A stretch of 49,990 bases of DNA from SFWF01 sp045537915 (GTDB taxonomy: Bacteria; Bacillota; Clostridia; Oscillospirales; Acutalibacteraceae). Positions within the stretch are counted from its first letter, which is position 1. Each line of letters starts with the position of its first letter. The notes below the pieces were generated by a model. The model saw only the letters and a list, made by a program, of their open reading frames with translations. It did no database searches and was not told the origin of the DNA. Positions 15,369-23,613 of this stretch are shown in pieces. The position numbers and the translations under genes were made by a program. Location: NCBI GenBank assembly GCA_045537915.1, contig JAZSQK010000048.1, forward strand, positions 1 through 49,990. Reading direction: 5' to 3'.

Positions 15369-15457
15369 TGGCGGAGGGAAAGGGATTCGAACCCTTGTGG
15401 GCTTGCGCCCAAACGGTTTTCAAGACCGCCTCGTTATGACCACTTCGATATCCCTCC
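15369..15457 (-). tRNA. tRNA-Ser (TGA)
   Basis: Acceptor GGAGGGA pairs with TCCCTCC, discriminator G, encoded CCA. The anticodon loop CTTGAAA gives TGA. The long variable arm (TGGGCGCAAGCCCA hairpin) is typical of tRNA-Ser. It lies 26 bases upstream of tRNA-Ser(GCT) on the same strand. Confidence 0.95.
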
Positions 15458-15472
15458 GAATGTGACTTGTGT

Positions 15473-15501
15473 ATTATAGCACACATAAAAATCATTGTCA
15501 A
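15473..15501 (-). promoter_or_regulatory. Sigma-A promoter of the tRNA-Ser pair
   Basis: On the minus strand TTGACA (15501-15496) and TATAAT (15478-15473) with a 17-bp spacer, about 16 bases upstream of the first tRNA. Confidence 0.85.
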
Positions 15502-15516
15502 TATTGATTTTAAAAT

Positions 15517-15547
15517 ATTATGGGCAACAGTTTTTGTTGCCCATAAT
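15517..15547. terminator. Intrinsic terminator of the potABCD operon
   Basis: ATTATGGGCAACA (15517-15529) pairs perfectly with TGTTGCCCATAAT (15535-15547); it lies just beyond the potD stop codon. Confidence 0.8.
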
Positions 15548-15554
15548 TTTAATC

Positions 15555-16658
15555 TTAATAGAGTTTTACATCCTGCCAGAGTTTATCGAAATAGGCTCTG
15601 GTCTCGGCATCCATATCGTGAAAATACTCGCACTTAGGCGTATCTTCTTCCGAAGGATAGATGGTTTCATCACCCAAAAGAGAGTAATCAGGATTTTGGG
15701 TAACCGAGGTGTTTGGGGAGGCATAATAAATATATTCAGCATTTGCAAGAGCAATTTCAGGCTCAAGCAAGAAGTTTATAAAGAGCATAGCTGCGTCAAA
15801 GTTCTTTGCGTTTTTCGGAACGCATACCGAGTCAACAAAAACATTCACACCTTCCTTTGGATAAACAAAGGCAAGATCCTCGTTATTATCCAACATGCTC
15901 AGATAGTCTCCTGCATAGTAGGGGGCAATAGCAGCCGAGCCGGACTCCATCTTGTTATAAACCTCATCCATAACATATGCCTGAAGCACCGATTTCTGCT
16001 TTTTAAGCATTTCAGCAGCCGCATCCCAATCAGCTTTATTAGTAGTATTTATATCCTGCCCTAAAAGAAACTGTGCGATTGCAAAGGCATCTCTCGGATT
16101 GTTGAAGGTCAGTACATCATCCTTGTAGCGCTCATCCCACATTACAGACCAACTGTCAGGCGCTTCATCAACAAGTGTTGTGTTATATATAAGGCCAACC
16201 ATTCCTACGCTGTAGGGTATGCTGTACTCGTTATTAGGGTCAAAATAAAGATTTTTGTATTTCTCGTCTATGAGATCATAATTAGATATCATTGACATAT
16301 CAAGCTTTTGCAGCATATCCTCGTTAATCATACGCTCAATCATATAATCGGAGGGTATTACGATGTCGTATGATACGCCGCCGTATTTAATCAGAGAGTA
16401 CATAGATTCATTACTGTCAAAGGTCGAGTAGTTAACCTTTATTCCTGTCAGATGTTCAAACTCCTTAATAACATTCATAGAGTCTTCACTGCCGTCTGAA
16501 ATATATTCGCCCCAATTATATACATTCAGGGTTGTACCCACAAGGTCAGGACGATCATATGAAGAACGCAATTCGGGCTCATAGTACTCGTATTGACATC
16601 CGCAAAGACAACTCGAAATAATGATTATTGTTATAAGCAGAGAAAGTATTTTTTTCAT
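15555..16658 (-). CDS. potD: Spermidine/putrescine-binding lipoprotein
   Basis: The 367-residue lipoprotein has a signal peptide with a lipobox at CLCGC (Cys20). The PotD fold starts with TLNVYNWGEYI, the diagnostic strand of polyamine-binding proteins, followed by DIVIPSDYMIERMI and SIPYSVGMVGLIYN. Conserved Trp and acidic residues that line the polyamine pocket are present (NWGEYI, PSDYM, and the MDEVYNKMESGSAAIAPYY region). It captures spermidine or putrescine outside the membrane for PotABC. Its start overlaps potC by 4 bases, and the operon order potA-potB-potC-potD is canonical. Confidence 0.93.
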   Translation of the reverse strand: MKKILSLLITIIIISSCLCGCQYEYYEPELRSSYDRPDLVGTTLNVYNWGEYISDGSEDSMNVIKEFEHLTGIKVNYSTFDSNESMYSLIKYGGVSYDIVIPSDYMIERMINEDMLQKLDMSMISNYDLIDEKYKNLYFDPNNEYSIPYSVGMVGLIYNTTLVDEAPDSWSVMWDERYKDDVLTFNNPRDAFAIAQFLLGQDINTTNKADWDAAAEMLKKQKSVLQAYVMDEVYNKMESGSAAIAPYYAGDYLSMLDNNEDLAFVYPKEGVNVFVDSVCVPKNAKNFDAAMLFINFLLEPEIALANAEYIYYASPNTSVTQNPDYSLLGDETIYPSEEDTPKCEYFHDMDAETRAYFDKLWQDVKLY

Positions 16659-17461
16659 TGTGTTTTCCTCCGCTTTTTATCTGCATTGGACTGTGCAAAA
16701 TTAAAGAGTATGAGAAGCACAAGAACCGATACAAACATAATAGTAGAAAGTGCGTACATATCGGGTGTGACCCTACGCTTTGTCATTGAATAAATGAGTA
16801 GGGGAAGGGTCTGGAAGTCGGGACCGGTTGTAAAATAACTTATTACAAAATCATCAAGAGATAGGGTAAAGGCCATAATAAATCCTGTAACAATTCCTGA
16901 AGAAATTGAGGGTAAAGTTACCTTAAAAAAGGCTTTAATAGGTGTACATCCGAGGTCAAGTGCTGCTTCAGAAAGATGTCTGTCCATCTGTCTAAGTTTA
17001 GGCATTACCGAAAGAATAACATAAGGCAAATTGAATGTAACATGAGCAATTAAAAGGGTAATAAAGCCTAGTGCACTTCTAAGAGCTAACAATCTTCCCA
17101 GGAAAACAAAGAGAAGCATCATAGAAATTCCGGTAACTATGTCAGGGTTCATCATCGGGATATTTGTAACAGTCATAATTGCGGATTTTGTCCACCTTTT
17201 ACGATACGAGAAAATACCTACCGCAGCAACAGAGCCTAATGCTGTGGCGATTGCAGCGGATGAGAGCGCTAGTATCAATGTGTTTAAAAGTGCATTTAAT
17301 ACGGTATCATTGCCCAGCAATTCCCCATACCATTTTAGAGAAAAGCCCTCCATAACAGCCGTACTGTTTGACGAGTTAAAAGAGAAGACTATCATTACCA
17401 AAATTGGAGCATAGAGAAAGAACATTATAAGACCTATGTAGATTTTTGAAATTGTCTTCAT
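16655..17461 (-). CDS. potC: Spermidine/putrescine ABC transporter permease PotC
   Basis: The 268-residue membrane protein has six predicted TM helices. It begins KIYIGLIMFFLYAPILVMIV with the FSFNSS pattern typical of PotC, and the EAA loop LSEAALDLGCTPIKAFFKVT couples to the ATPase PotA. A late FIMAFTLSLDDFVISYFTTG segment is diagnostic of PotC. It overlaps potB and potD by 4 bases on each side, so translation is coupled across the operon. Confidence 0.94.
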   Translation of the reverse strand: MKTISKIYIGLIMFFLYAPILVMIVFSFNSSNSTAVMEGFSLKWYGELLGNDTVLNALLNTLILALSSAAIATALGSVAAVGIFSYRKRWTKSAIMTVTNIPMMNPDIVTGISMMLLFVFLGRLLALRSALGFITLLIAHVTFNLPYVILSVMPKLRQMDRHLSEAALDLGCTPIKAFFKVTLPSISSGIVTGFIMAFTLSLDDFVISYFTTGPDFQTLPLLIYSMTKRRVTPDMYALSTIMFVSVLVLLILFNFAQSNADKKRRKTQ

Positions 17462-18288
17462 ACTATAACACCTCCGTCATCATCAGAGGCAAATTTATTC
17501 ATTACTATAAGGCTGATAATTATCATAACCATCAGTATCAGTGAAAGCGCTGCGCCTAGGTTATAATTACTGTTAAGCTTGAATTGCTGTTCAATTACAT
17601 CTCCTATAAGCTCATTTTTAATACCGCCGAGCTTTTGCGAAATATAGAAGGTGCTGACCGAAGGAACAAAAACCATTGTTATGCCGGAAACAACGCCGGG
17701 CATACTGAGAGGGATAATAACCCTTCTGAGTGTAGTAAAAGCGTTTCCTCCAAGGTCGGATGAAGCTTCGGTCAAGGACTTATCAAGCTTTGACAGAGCA
17801 GAGTATATGGGTAAAATCATATAGGGAATAAAATTATAAATCATACCGAGTATAACCGCACCCGGTGTGTTTATGAGTTTTATCTTCTCAAAACCCATAT
17901 TCTCAAGCAGAGTGTTGACTATTCCGTTTCTTTCAAGAATGTTGGAAAGGGAATATGTGCGAATTAAAAGATTCATCCACATAGGCAGCATAACTAAAAG
18001 CATAAGAGTGCCTTGTGAGCTAACCTTTAATTTAGTCATAAAATAGGCAAGCGGATATGAAATTAAAAGGGTTATTACTGTAGCTACAAATGCATAAAGT
18101 ATTGAAACCCCAAAAATTTTCAAATAGTTATATTCAACTATCTGGGTTATATTGCCGAGTGAAAATGCGCCTGTTTCGTCTGTAAAGGAATAGTAAGCCA
18201 CCATCAGCAGTGGAACTATGATAAAGATTAAAGACCAGACAACATATAATGATGCGATATGAGGATTACCAATCGAAGCTTTCTTCAT
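17458..18288 (-). CDS. potB: Spermidine/putrescine ABC transporter permease PotB
   Basis: The 276-residue permease partners PotC. It has PLAYFMTKLKVSSQG, LPMWMNLLIRTYSLSNIL (the PotB 'PxWxxxLxRTY' signature) and an EAA loop (LTEASSDLGGNAFTTLRRVI). The start is placed at the ATG at 18288, directly preceded by GAGGAGGACAG. An in-frame upstream start at 18339 lies deep in potA. The resulting 23-base overlap with the potA 3' end indicates coupled translation. Confidence 0.93.
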   Translation of the reverse strand: MKKASIGNPHIASLYVVWSLIFIIVPLLMVAYYSFTDETGAFSLGNITQIVEYNYLKIFGVSILYAFVATVITLLISYPLAYFMTKLKVSSQGTLMLLVMLPMWMNLLIRTYSLSNILERNGIVNTLLENMGFEKIKLINTPGAVILGMIYNFIPYMILPIYSALSKLDKSLTEASSDLGGNAFTTLRRVIIPLSMPGVVSGITMVFVPSVSTFYISQKLGGIKNELIGDVIEQQFKLNSNYNLGAALSLILMVMIIISLIVMNKFASDDDGGVIV

Positions 18289-19414
18289 TACTGTCCTCCT
18301 CATCGGTTTCAAGGTCGGAAAGACGCTCGATCTCGTCACTGTATGTACTGTAATCTCCGTAAAGACCGGAATACTCAGACTTTTTCATAACGTGAATAGC
18401 GTCGGGTTCAATATAGAGTCCTACTGTTTCGCCCTCTTTTGCCTCGTCGGTTGTCTGAATCATCCATTTAAAGCCGCCGATATCAACAATTATCTCATAG
18501 TGAACGCCAAGGAAGGTAACAGAAGTAACAACACCGGTAAGCATTCCCTTATCAGCGTCAACGATGTCAACATCTTCAGGTCTGACTACAACGTCAACCG
18601 CTTCATTCTCCTCAAAGCCCTTATCAAGACACTCAAAAACATGCCCCGAAAATTCTGCAACATAGTCCTTACGCATAATGCCGTCAAGAATATTTGACTC
18701 GCCGATAAAGTCAGCTACAAAGGCATTTTTCGGTTCATTGTAAATATCCTTCGGCGTTCCAATCTGCTGAATCTTACCCGCATCCATAACAACAACGGTA
18801 TCAGACATAGTCAGGGCTTCTTCTTGGTCGTGTGTTACAAATATAAAGGTTATCTGTAAGGCTTGTTGAATTTTTTTGAGCTCAACCTGCATATCCTTTC
18901 GCAGTTTAAGATCCAGAGCCGCAAGAGGCTCATCAAGTAACAATACTCTAGGCTCATTTGCAAGCGCTCTTGCAATCGCAACTCGCTGTTGCTGACCGCC
19001 GGACAGAGTATCAATGCGCCTTTTCTGAAGCCCCTCAAGATTGACAAGCTTCAGCATCTCGGAAACCTTTTCCTTGATTTGATTCTCGGGAATCTTTTTA
19101 ACCCTCATTCCAAATGCAATATTTTCGTAAACATTCAGGTGAGGGAAGAGCGCATAACGCTGAAAAATGGTGTTAACCTGCCTTTTATATGCAGGAACAC
19201 CATTTATCTTCTCGTTGTCAAAGAAGATATCTCCACTGTTTGGTTCCTCAAATCCGCCGATGATTCTGAGTGTTGTTGTTTTTCCGCAACCCGACGGACC
19301 GAGAAGGGTTACAAATTCTCCGTCACGGATAGAAAGATCTATTCCGTCAAGAACGGTTTCCTCGCCAAAGGCAATAGAGATATTCTTTAATTCAATAATA
19401 TTTTCGCTTTTCAT
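18266..19414 (-). CDS. potA: Spermidine/putrescine ABC transporter ATP-binding protein PotA
   Basis: The 382-residue ATPase has Walker A (LLGPSGCGKTTTLRI), a Q-loop (TIFQRYALFPHLNVYENIAF), the signature TLSGGQQQRVAIARAL, Walker B (RVLLLDEPLAALD) and the H-loop (FVTHDQEEAL). A C-terminal TOBE regulatory domain follows (DVVVRPEDVDIVDADKGMLT), and the end is a 20-residue acidic tail (DLETDEEDSNEESFDW). It energises polyamine import by PotBC. The ATG at 19414 with AAAGGGGG before it is chosen. The frame stays open upstream to 19582, but that stretch is the structured leader and carries no family sequence. Confidence 0.95.
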   Translation of the reverse strand: MKSENIIELKNISIAFGEETVLDGIDLSIRDGEFVTLLGPSGCGKTTTLRIIGGFEEPNSGDIFFDNEKINGVPAYKRQVNTIFQRYALFPHLNVYENIAFGMRVKKIPENQIKEKVSEMLKLVNLEGLQKRRIDTLSGGQQQRVAIARALANEPRVLLLDEPLAALDLKLRKDMQVELKKIQQALQITFIFVTHDQEEALTMSDTVVVMDAGKIQQIGTPKDIYNEPKNAFVADFIGESNILDGIMRKDYVAEFSGHVFECLDKGFEENEAVDVVVRPEDVDIVDADKGMLTGVVTSVTFLGVHYEIIVDIGGFKWMIQTTDEAKEGETVGLYIEPDAIHVMKKSEYSGLYGDYSTYSDEIERLSDLETDEEDSNEESFDW

Positions 19415-19620
19415 AGCGCATCCCCCTTTGCGGACACTAAGTGCCGCACAAGTTACTGTTAATAACCCTGTGCGATACCCGCAGTTTGTTATATTGCGAC
19501 CATCCACAAAGAGTTTAAAACAAACGCAAGGTTTGTAAGGCCGCATTTCATAACTGCATTTGAGCACAGATGCGTTAAACAATTCAAAATAAATATATAT
19601 CTAATGTCATTTATTGTCAA
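19415..19620 (-). promoter_or_regulatory. Promoter and ~170-nt structured leader of the pot operon
   Basis: On the minus strand TTGACA (19620-19615) and TATATT (19597-19592) have a 17-bp spacer, so transcription begins near 19585. The leader ends with two stem-loops that share three bases. The first pairs CGCACA (19474-19469) with TGTGCG (19450-19445), with inner GTTA/TAAC pairing. The second is the GCGGCAC-TTA-GTGtCCGC hairpin (19447-19430), adjoining the AAAGGGGG ribosome site. The overlap means the two may be alternative folds. No known riboswitch class was recognised. The remaining gap up to ruvC (19621-19726) holds only the ruvC promoter. Confidence 0.55.
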
Positions 19621-19669
19621 GAGTTTTAATATAATAGGTATTTATTAACAATAATTATTTAGAAAATTG

Positions 19670-19698
19670 TTGCCATAAAAATATCTATGTGATATACT
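19670..19698 (+). promoter_or_regulatory. Sigma-A promoter of ruvCAB
   Basis: TTGCCA (19670-19675) and TATACT (19693-19698) with a 17-bp spacer, divergent from the pot promoter. Confidence 0.7.
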
Positions 19699-19726
19699 TT
19701 TAGAATAAAGATTATTTTGGAGTATT

Positions 19727-20239
19727 ATGCTTATGAGAGTGCTTGGGATAGATCCGGGTTATGCAATTATCGGATACGGAGCGGTTGATTATAACTCTAA
19801 CCGATTTAAAATTGTTGACTTCGGCGCAATTACCACTAAGGCGGGAGAACTGTTTTCCAACCGTCTTCTTGATATCTATTACGAAACTGACCGTATAATA
19901 AAGCAAATTACTCCAGATGCGATGGCAATTGAAAAATTATTTTTCAACACCAATACAACGACTGCCATTGATGTAGCGCAGGCCAGAGGTGTTATTCTGT
20001 TAGCCGCAAAGCTTAACAATGTACCTGTTTATGAGTATACTCCGTTGCAGGTTAAATCCTCGGTTACCGGCTACGGCAAAGCCGAGAAAAAGCAGGTAAT
20101 GGAGATGACTAAGAGCATTTTAGGTCTTTCTTCAGTTCCTAAACCTGATGATACGGCAGATGCATTAGCGATTGCGATATGCCACGCACATTCAAACGGT
20201 TCTTTGCTCGGCAAATTAAATTCCGGAGGAATGATATAA
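19727..20239 (+). CDS. ruvC: Holliday junction endonuclease RuvC
   Basis: RuvC resolves Holliday junctions by symmetric nicking, guided by RuvAB. The 170-residue product begins RVLGIDPGYAIIGYGAVD with the first catalytic Asp. It has AIEKLFFNTNTTTAIDVAQA with the catalytic Glu, and ends with KPDDTADALAIAICHAH carrying the last acidic pair. Two ATGs (19727 and 19733) follow a GGAG at 19719-19722. The second gives the family-typical MRVLGIDPG start with a spacing of 10. ruvA begins at the base after the stop codon. Confidence 0.95.
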   Translation: MLMRVLGIDPGYAIIGYGAVDYNSNRFKIVDFGAITTKAGELFSNRLLDIYYETDRIIKQITPDAMAIEKLFFNTNTTTAIDVAQARGVILLAAKLNNVPVYEYTPLQVKSSVTGYGKAEKKQVMEMTKSILGLSSVPKPDDTADALAIAICHAHSNGSLLGKLNSGGMI

Positions 20240-20842
20240 ATGATTTCTTGTTTAAGAGGTAAAGTGCTCTTTTCTGATAATACTTCGGTCGTTATTGAGT
20301 GCTCCGGAGTTGGATTCAGATGCTATGCAAGTCTAAAAACCCTCGCTAAGCTACCTAACAACTCCTCTGATGCCTTTCTCTATACCTATCTTTCGGTAAA
20401 GGAAGACGCTTTAGACCTTTACGGCTTTGCTGACACTAATGAACTTGAATGTTTTAAACTACTTATTTCTGTTAACGGTGTTGGTGCAAAGACCGCAATC
20501 GCTTTTCTTTCGGAATATACGCCTGATCAGATATCATTCTTTATCATTTCGGGTGATTCTAAGGCGCTTACATGTGTATCTGGGGTTGGCTCTAAAACAG
20601 CTCAGAGAATTGTCCTTGAGCTTAAGGATAAGATAGGCAAAGGAACTCTGGATTTATCAGAAGACACTGCAATTGTCAGCAGAATGGACAACCGCACTAA
20701 TCTTTCAGAGGCTGTTGCAGCCCTTGTATCATTAGGCTTTTCTCAAAGTGAAGCAACCTTAGCTGTTGGTAGGCTTGATCCTAATCTTCCAACTGATGAA
20801 CTAATTAAGGGCGGTCTTAAAAACCTGTCCGGAAAGGCGTAG
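20240..20842 (+). CDS. ruvA: Holliday junction DNA-binding protein RuvA
   Basis: RuvA tetramers clamp the Holliday junction and load RuvB. The 200-residue protein has an N-terminal OB domain (LRGKVLFSDNTSVVIECSGV, then TYLSVKEDALDLYGF). Two helix-hairpin-helix motifs follow (SVNGVGAKTAIAFLS and CVSGVGSKTAQRIVLELKDK). A flexible linker leads to the C-terminal RuvB-binding domain (NLSEAVAALVSLGFSQSEA). The length is standard. It directly abuts ruvC, and ruvB follows after 3 bases. Confidence 0.96.
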   Translation: MISCLRGKVLFSDNTSVVIECSGVGFRCYASLKTLAKLPNNSSDAFLYTYLSVKEDALDLYGFADTNELECFKLLISVNGVGAKTAIAFLSEYTPDQISFFIISGDSKALTCVSGVGSKTAQRIVLELKDKIGKGTLDLSEDTAIVSRMDNRTNLSEAVAALVSLGFSQSEATLAVGRLDPNLPTDELIKGGLKNLSGKA

Positions 20843-20845
20843 GAT

Positions 20846-21880
20846 ATGTTTGAACAGGAATTTGACAATAGAATAGTAATGCCTGAATATTCTCCCGATA
20901 CCGATGATTCGGAAAACTCATTAAGACCGAAAACTCTTGCAGAGTATGTTGGACAGGAAAAGGCCAAGGAGAATCTCGAAATCTATATTAAGGCTGCGCT
21001 GTCAAGACATGAATCTCTTGACCACGTACTTTTATATGGTCCTCCCGGTCTTGGTAAGACAACCCTATCAAATATAATTGCGCACGAAATGGGAGTAAAT
21101 ATTAGGGTAACTTCGGGCCCTGCTATTGAAAAACAGGGTGACCTGGTTGCGCTTTTGACTAATCTCTCTGAAGGAGACGTTCTCTTTATTGATGAGATTC
21201 ACAGACTTCCCAGAATAGTGGAAGAGGTCCTTTATCCCGTAATGGAAGACTTTTCTCTTGATATCATTATCGGTAAAGGTCCGTCTGCCAGGTCAATCAG
21301 AATTGATGTTCCTAAATTCACATTAGTCGGAGCAACAACCCGTTCGGGACAGCTTTCTGCACCGCTTCGTGACCGTTTTGGTGTTCTGCTCAGACTTGAG
21401 ATGTACACTCCTGAAGAGTTGGCTAAAATTGTAGAACGCTCTGCGGGAATACTTGGAATTAGAATAGAACACGACGGCGCTTTGGAAATTGCATCACGTT
21501 CAAGAGGCACGCCTCGAATAGCCAACAGGCTTTTAAAGCGTGTCAGAGATATATGTGAAGTCCAGTTTGACGGAATTATTACTGATTTTGTCGCCAAAAG
21601 CGCACTTGAGCGTTTTGAAATAGATGAATTAGGTCTTGATGACTTTGACAGAAAAATGCTTAAAACCATAATTAACAATTATGGAGGAGGTCCTGTCGGT
21701 CTGGATACACTTGCTGCGGCCGTTGGCGAAGAGGCAATTACCATTGAGGATGTTTACGAGCCGTATCTTATGCAGATAGGCTTTTTGACCAGAACGAGTC
21801 GAGGTAGATGTGTCACAAAACTCGCTTACGAGCATCTTGGCATTGAGTTTAAGGATAATTCATCACAAATGACTTTTTAA
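20846..21880 (+). CDS. ruvB: Holliday junction branch-migration ATPase RuvB
   Basis: The 344-residue AAA+ motor forms hexamers that pump DNA through the RuvA-bound junction. It begins with a typical RLRPKTLAEYVGQ-like segment (SLRPKTLAEYVGQEKAKENL). It has Walker A (LYGPPGLGKTTLSNI), Walker B (VLFIDEIHRLPR), sensor 1 (LVGATTRSGQLSAPLRDRFG) and the arginine-finger region. A C-terminal winged helix (PYLMQIGFLTRTSRGRCVT) ends it. It is the third gene of the ruvCAB operon. Confidence 0.97.
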   Translation: MFEQEFDNRIVMPEYSPDTDDSENSLRPKTLAEYVGQEKAKENLEIYIKAALSRHESLDHVLLYGPPGLGKTTLSNIIAHEMGVNIRVTSGPAIEKQGDLVALLTNLSEGDVLFIDEIHRLPRIVEEVLYPVMEDFSLDIIIGKGPSARSIRIDVPKFTLVGATTRSGQLSAPLRDRFGVLLRLEMYTPEELAKIVERSAGILGIRIEHDGALEIASRSRGTPRIANRLLKRVRDICEVQFDGIITDFVAKSALERFEIDELGLDDFDRKMLKTIINNYGGGPVGLDTLAAAVGEEAITIEDVYEPYLMQIGFLTRTSRGRCVTKLAYEHLGIEFKDNSSQMTF

Positions 21881-21889
21881 AGGAAGCAT

Positions 21890-22762
21890 ATGAGATTTAT
21901 TGAAGATTTTAAAGATTATGAGCTTATTGATGCCACTGACGGTCAAAGGCTCGAGAGGTGGGGGGACATCATTCTGATTCGTCCCGATCCTCAAATATTG
22001 TGGCATACCGAGAAGAAAAATCCGCTCTGGTTCTCAGCAGATGCAGTTTATCATCGCTCACAAAGCGGGGGAGGATATTGGGAAAATCTAAAAAAGGTTC
22101 CTGATGTCTGGTCAATAAATTACAATGACCTTACCTTCAGATTGAAACCTATGGGCTTTAAACATACCGGCTTATTTCCCGAACAGGCTATTAACTGGAA
22201 ATTGGCTGATAAACTTATCCGAGGCGCAAATCGACCTGTTTCTGTTTTAAATCTATTTGCATATACCGGCGGAGCAACACTTGCTTGTCTTAATGCAGGC
22301 GCAACTGTCACCCATGTGGATGCCTCAAAGGGTATGGTTGGCTGGGCAAAAGAAAATGCATCGGTATCTAATCTTTCTGACAGACCTGTCAGGTGGCTTG
22401 TAGACGACTGTCAAAAGTTTGTAAAGCGTGAAATTAGACGGCAGAATAAGTATGACGCCATTATTATGGACCCTCCGTCTTACGGCAGAGGACCTAACGG
22501 CGAGGTTTGGAAGCTTGAACAGCAAATCAGTGAGCTTCTCTCTGATATAGGTAAAATTATATCGGACAAACCCTTATTCTTCTTTTTGAACTCCTATACA
22601 GGAGGTCTTTCTCCAACAATTCTAAACTATCTTGTAAAACAATTTATTCCGCCCTGTGCGAATGGCAAGGTCTTTACCGACGAGATCGGACTGAAGGTTA
22701 CCGACAAAGATATCGTTCTGCCTTGCGGAAATACTACTATATGGACCGAAAGTGATATTTAA
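21890..22762 (+). CDS. Class I SAM-dependent methyltransferase, RlmI/RlmK-like
   Basis: The 290-residue protein has a Rossmann methyltransferase core. Motif I is VLNLFAYTGGATLACLNAGA, followed by the acidic ribose-binding VTHVDASKGMVGWAKENA. The catalytic motif IV is YDAIIMDPPSYGRGPNGE, characteristic of the COG1092 family that methylates 23S rRNA bases. It lacks an N-terminal PUA domain and instead begins with a beta-rich segment (YELIDATDGQRLERWGDI). The target is probably rRNA, but the position cannot be inferred. It sits 9 bases after ruvB and overlaps ecfA1 by 1 base. Confidence 0.85.
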   Translation: MRFIEDFKDYELIDATDGQRLERWGDIILIRPDPQILWHTEKKNPLWFSADAVYHRSQSGGGYWENLKKVPDVWSINYNDLTFRLKPMGFKHTGLFPEQAINWKLADKLIRGANRPVSVLNLFAYTGGATLACLNAGATVTHVDASKGMVGWAKENASVSNLSDRPVRWLVDDCQKFVKREIRRQNKYDAIIMDPPSYGRGPNGEVWKLEQQISELLSDIGKIISDKPLFFFLNSYTGGLSPTILNYLVKQFIPPCANGKVFTDEIGLKVTDKDIVLPCGNTTIWTESDI

Positions 22763-23613
22763 TGAACTCAATTATTAAGTTTGATAATGTTACATTTGAA
22801 TATGAGTCAGATGATCGCTCTGTAAGTGTTTTTAATCAGTTTAATCTGAGTATTGAGCGTGGAGCCTTTAATGTCATTCTCGGACACAACGGTTCAGGAA
22901 AGTCAACCCTTGCTAAACTGACAAACGGTCTTGTTAAGCCATCTGTGGGTAAGGTTTATGTTGATTCTATGGACACACTTGACGAAGGTAATGAAATTGA
23001 CATAAAAACAAAGGTCGGCCTTGTTTTTCAGAATCCTGATAACCAGTTAGTATCCTCTGTAGTAGAAGAAGATGTTGCATTTGGACCAGAAAACCTAGGT
23101 TTAGAACCTTCTGTTATCAGAGAACGTGTAGATAACGCTCTTGTTGCGGTCGATATGTCAGACAAAAAATCTTCATTAACCCATAAGTTATCAGGCGGAC
23201 AAAAGCAAAGGGTAGCTATTGCGGGAATAATTGCAATGGAGCCCGAGTGTATTGTTCTTGATGAACCTACCGCCATGCTTGATCCAAAGGGTAGGCATGA
23301 GGTTATTTCTACAATTCATAGATTAAACAAGGAAAAGGGCATAACTGTTATACTTATCACACATTTTATGGAAGAAGCACAGAATGCAGACAGGGTAGTT
23401 GTCCTTTCTAACGGAAAAATTACCGTCGACGGAAGCCCGTCCCATGTTTTTTCAAAAACTAAAGAACTCAAAGAGGCAGGCCTTGAGCTTCCCCAGACTA
23501 CTGAACTGCTTGACCTTATTTCAAAGAGATATCCCGATATTGAGAAGGGTGTTATTGAGTCGGACAAGTGCGCTGATATTATTTTTAATCTTATTAACTT
23601 GGAGGAAAATTAG
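22762..23613 (+). CDS. ecfA1: Energy-coupling factor transporter ATPase EcfA1
   Basis: EcfA1 pairs with EcfA2 and EcfT to power vitamin and metal uptake through interchangeable S components. The 283-residue ATPase has Walker A (LGHNGSGKSTLAKLTNGL), the EcfA1-type Q-loop FQNPDNQLVSSVVEEDVAFG, the signature LSGGQKQRVAIAGIIA, Walker B (CIVLDEPTAMLDPKGR) and the H-loop (LITHFMEEA). Its order ahead of ecfA2 and ecfT is canonical. No S component is in the window, consistent with a group II ECF module serving unlinked S proteins. Confidence 0.95.
   Translation: MNSIIKFDNVTFEYESDDRSVSVFNQFNLSIERGAFNVILGHNGSGKSTLAKLTNGLVKPSVGKVYVDSMDTLDEGNEIDIKTKVGLVFQNPDNQLVSSVVEEDVAFGPENLGLEPSVIRERVDNALVAVDMSDKKSSLTHKLSGGQKQRVAIAGIIAMEPECIVLDEPTAMLDPKGRHEVISTIHRLNKEKGITVILITHFMEEAQNADRVVVLSNGKITVDGSPSHVFSKTKELKEAGLELPQTTELLDLISKRYPDIEKGVIESDKCADIIFNLINLEEN

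Noticed and set aside
19415..19582. In-frame N-terminal extension of PotA (56 residues)
   Set aside because: PotA homology and the AAAGGGGG site begin at 19414; the extension coincides with a hairpin-rich leader and the predicted transcript start.
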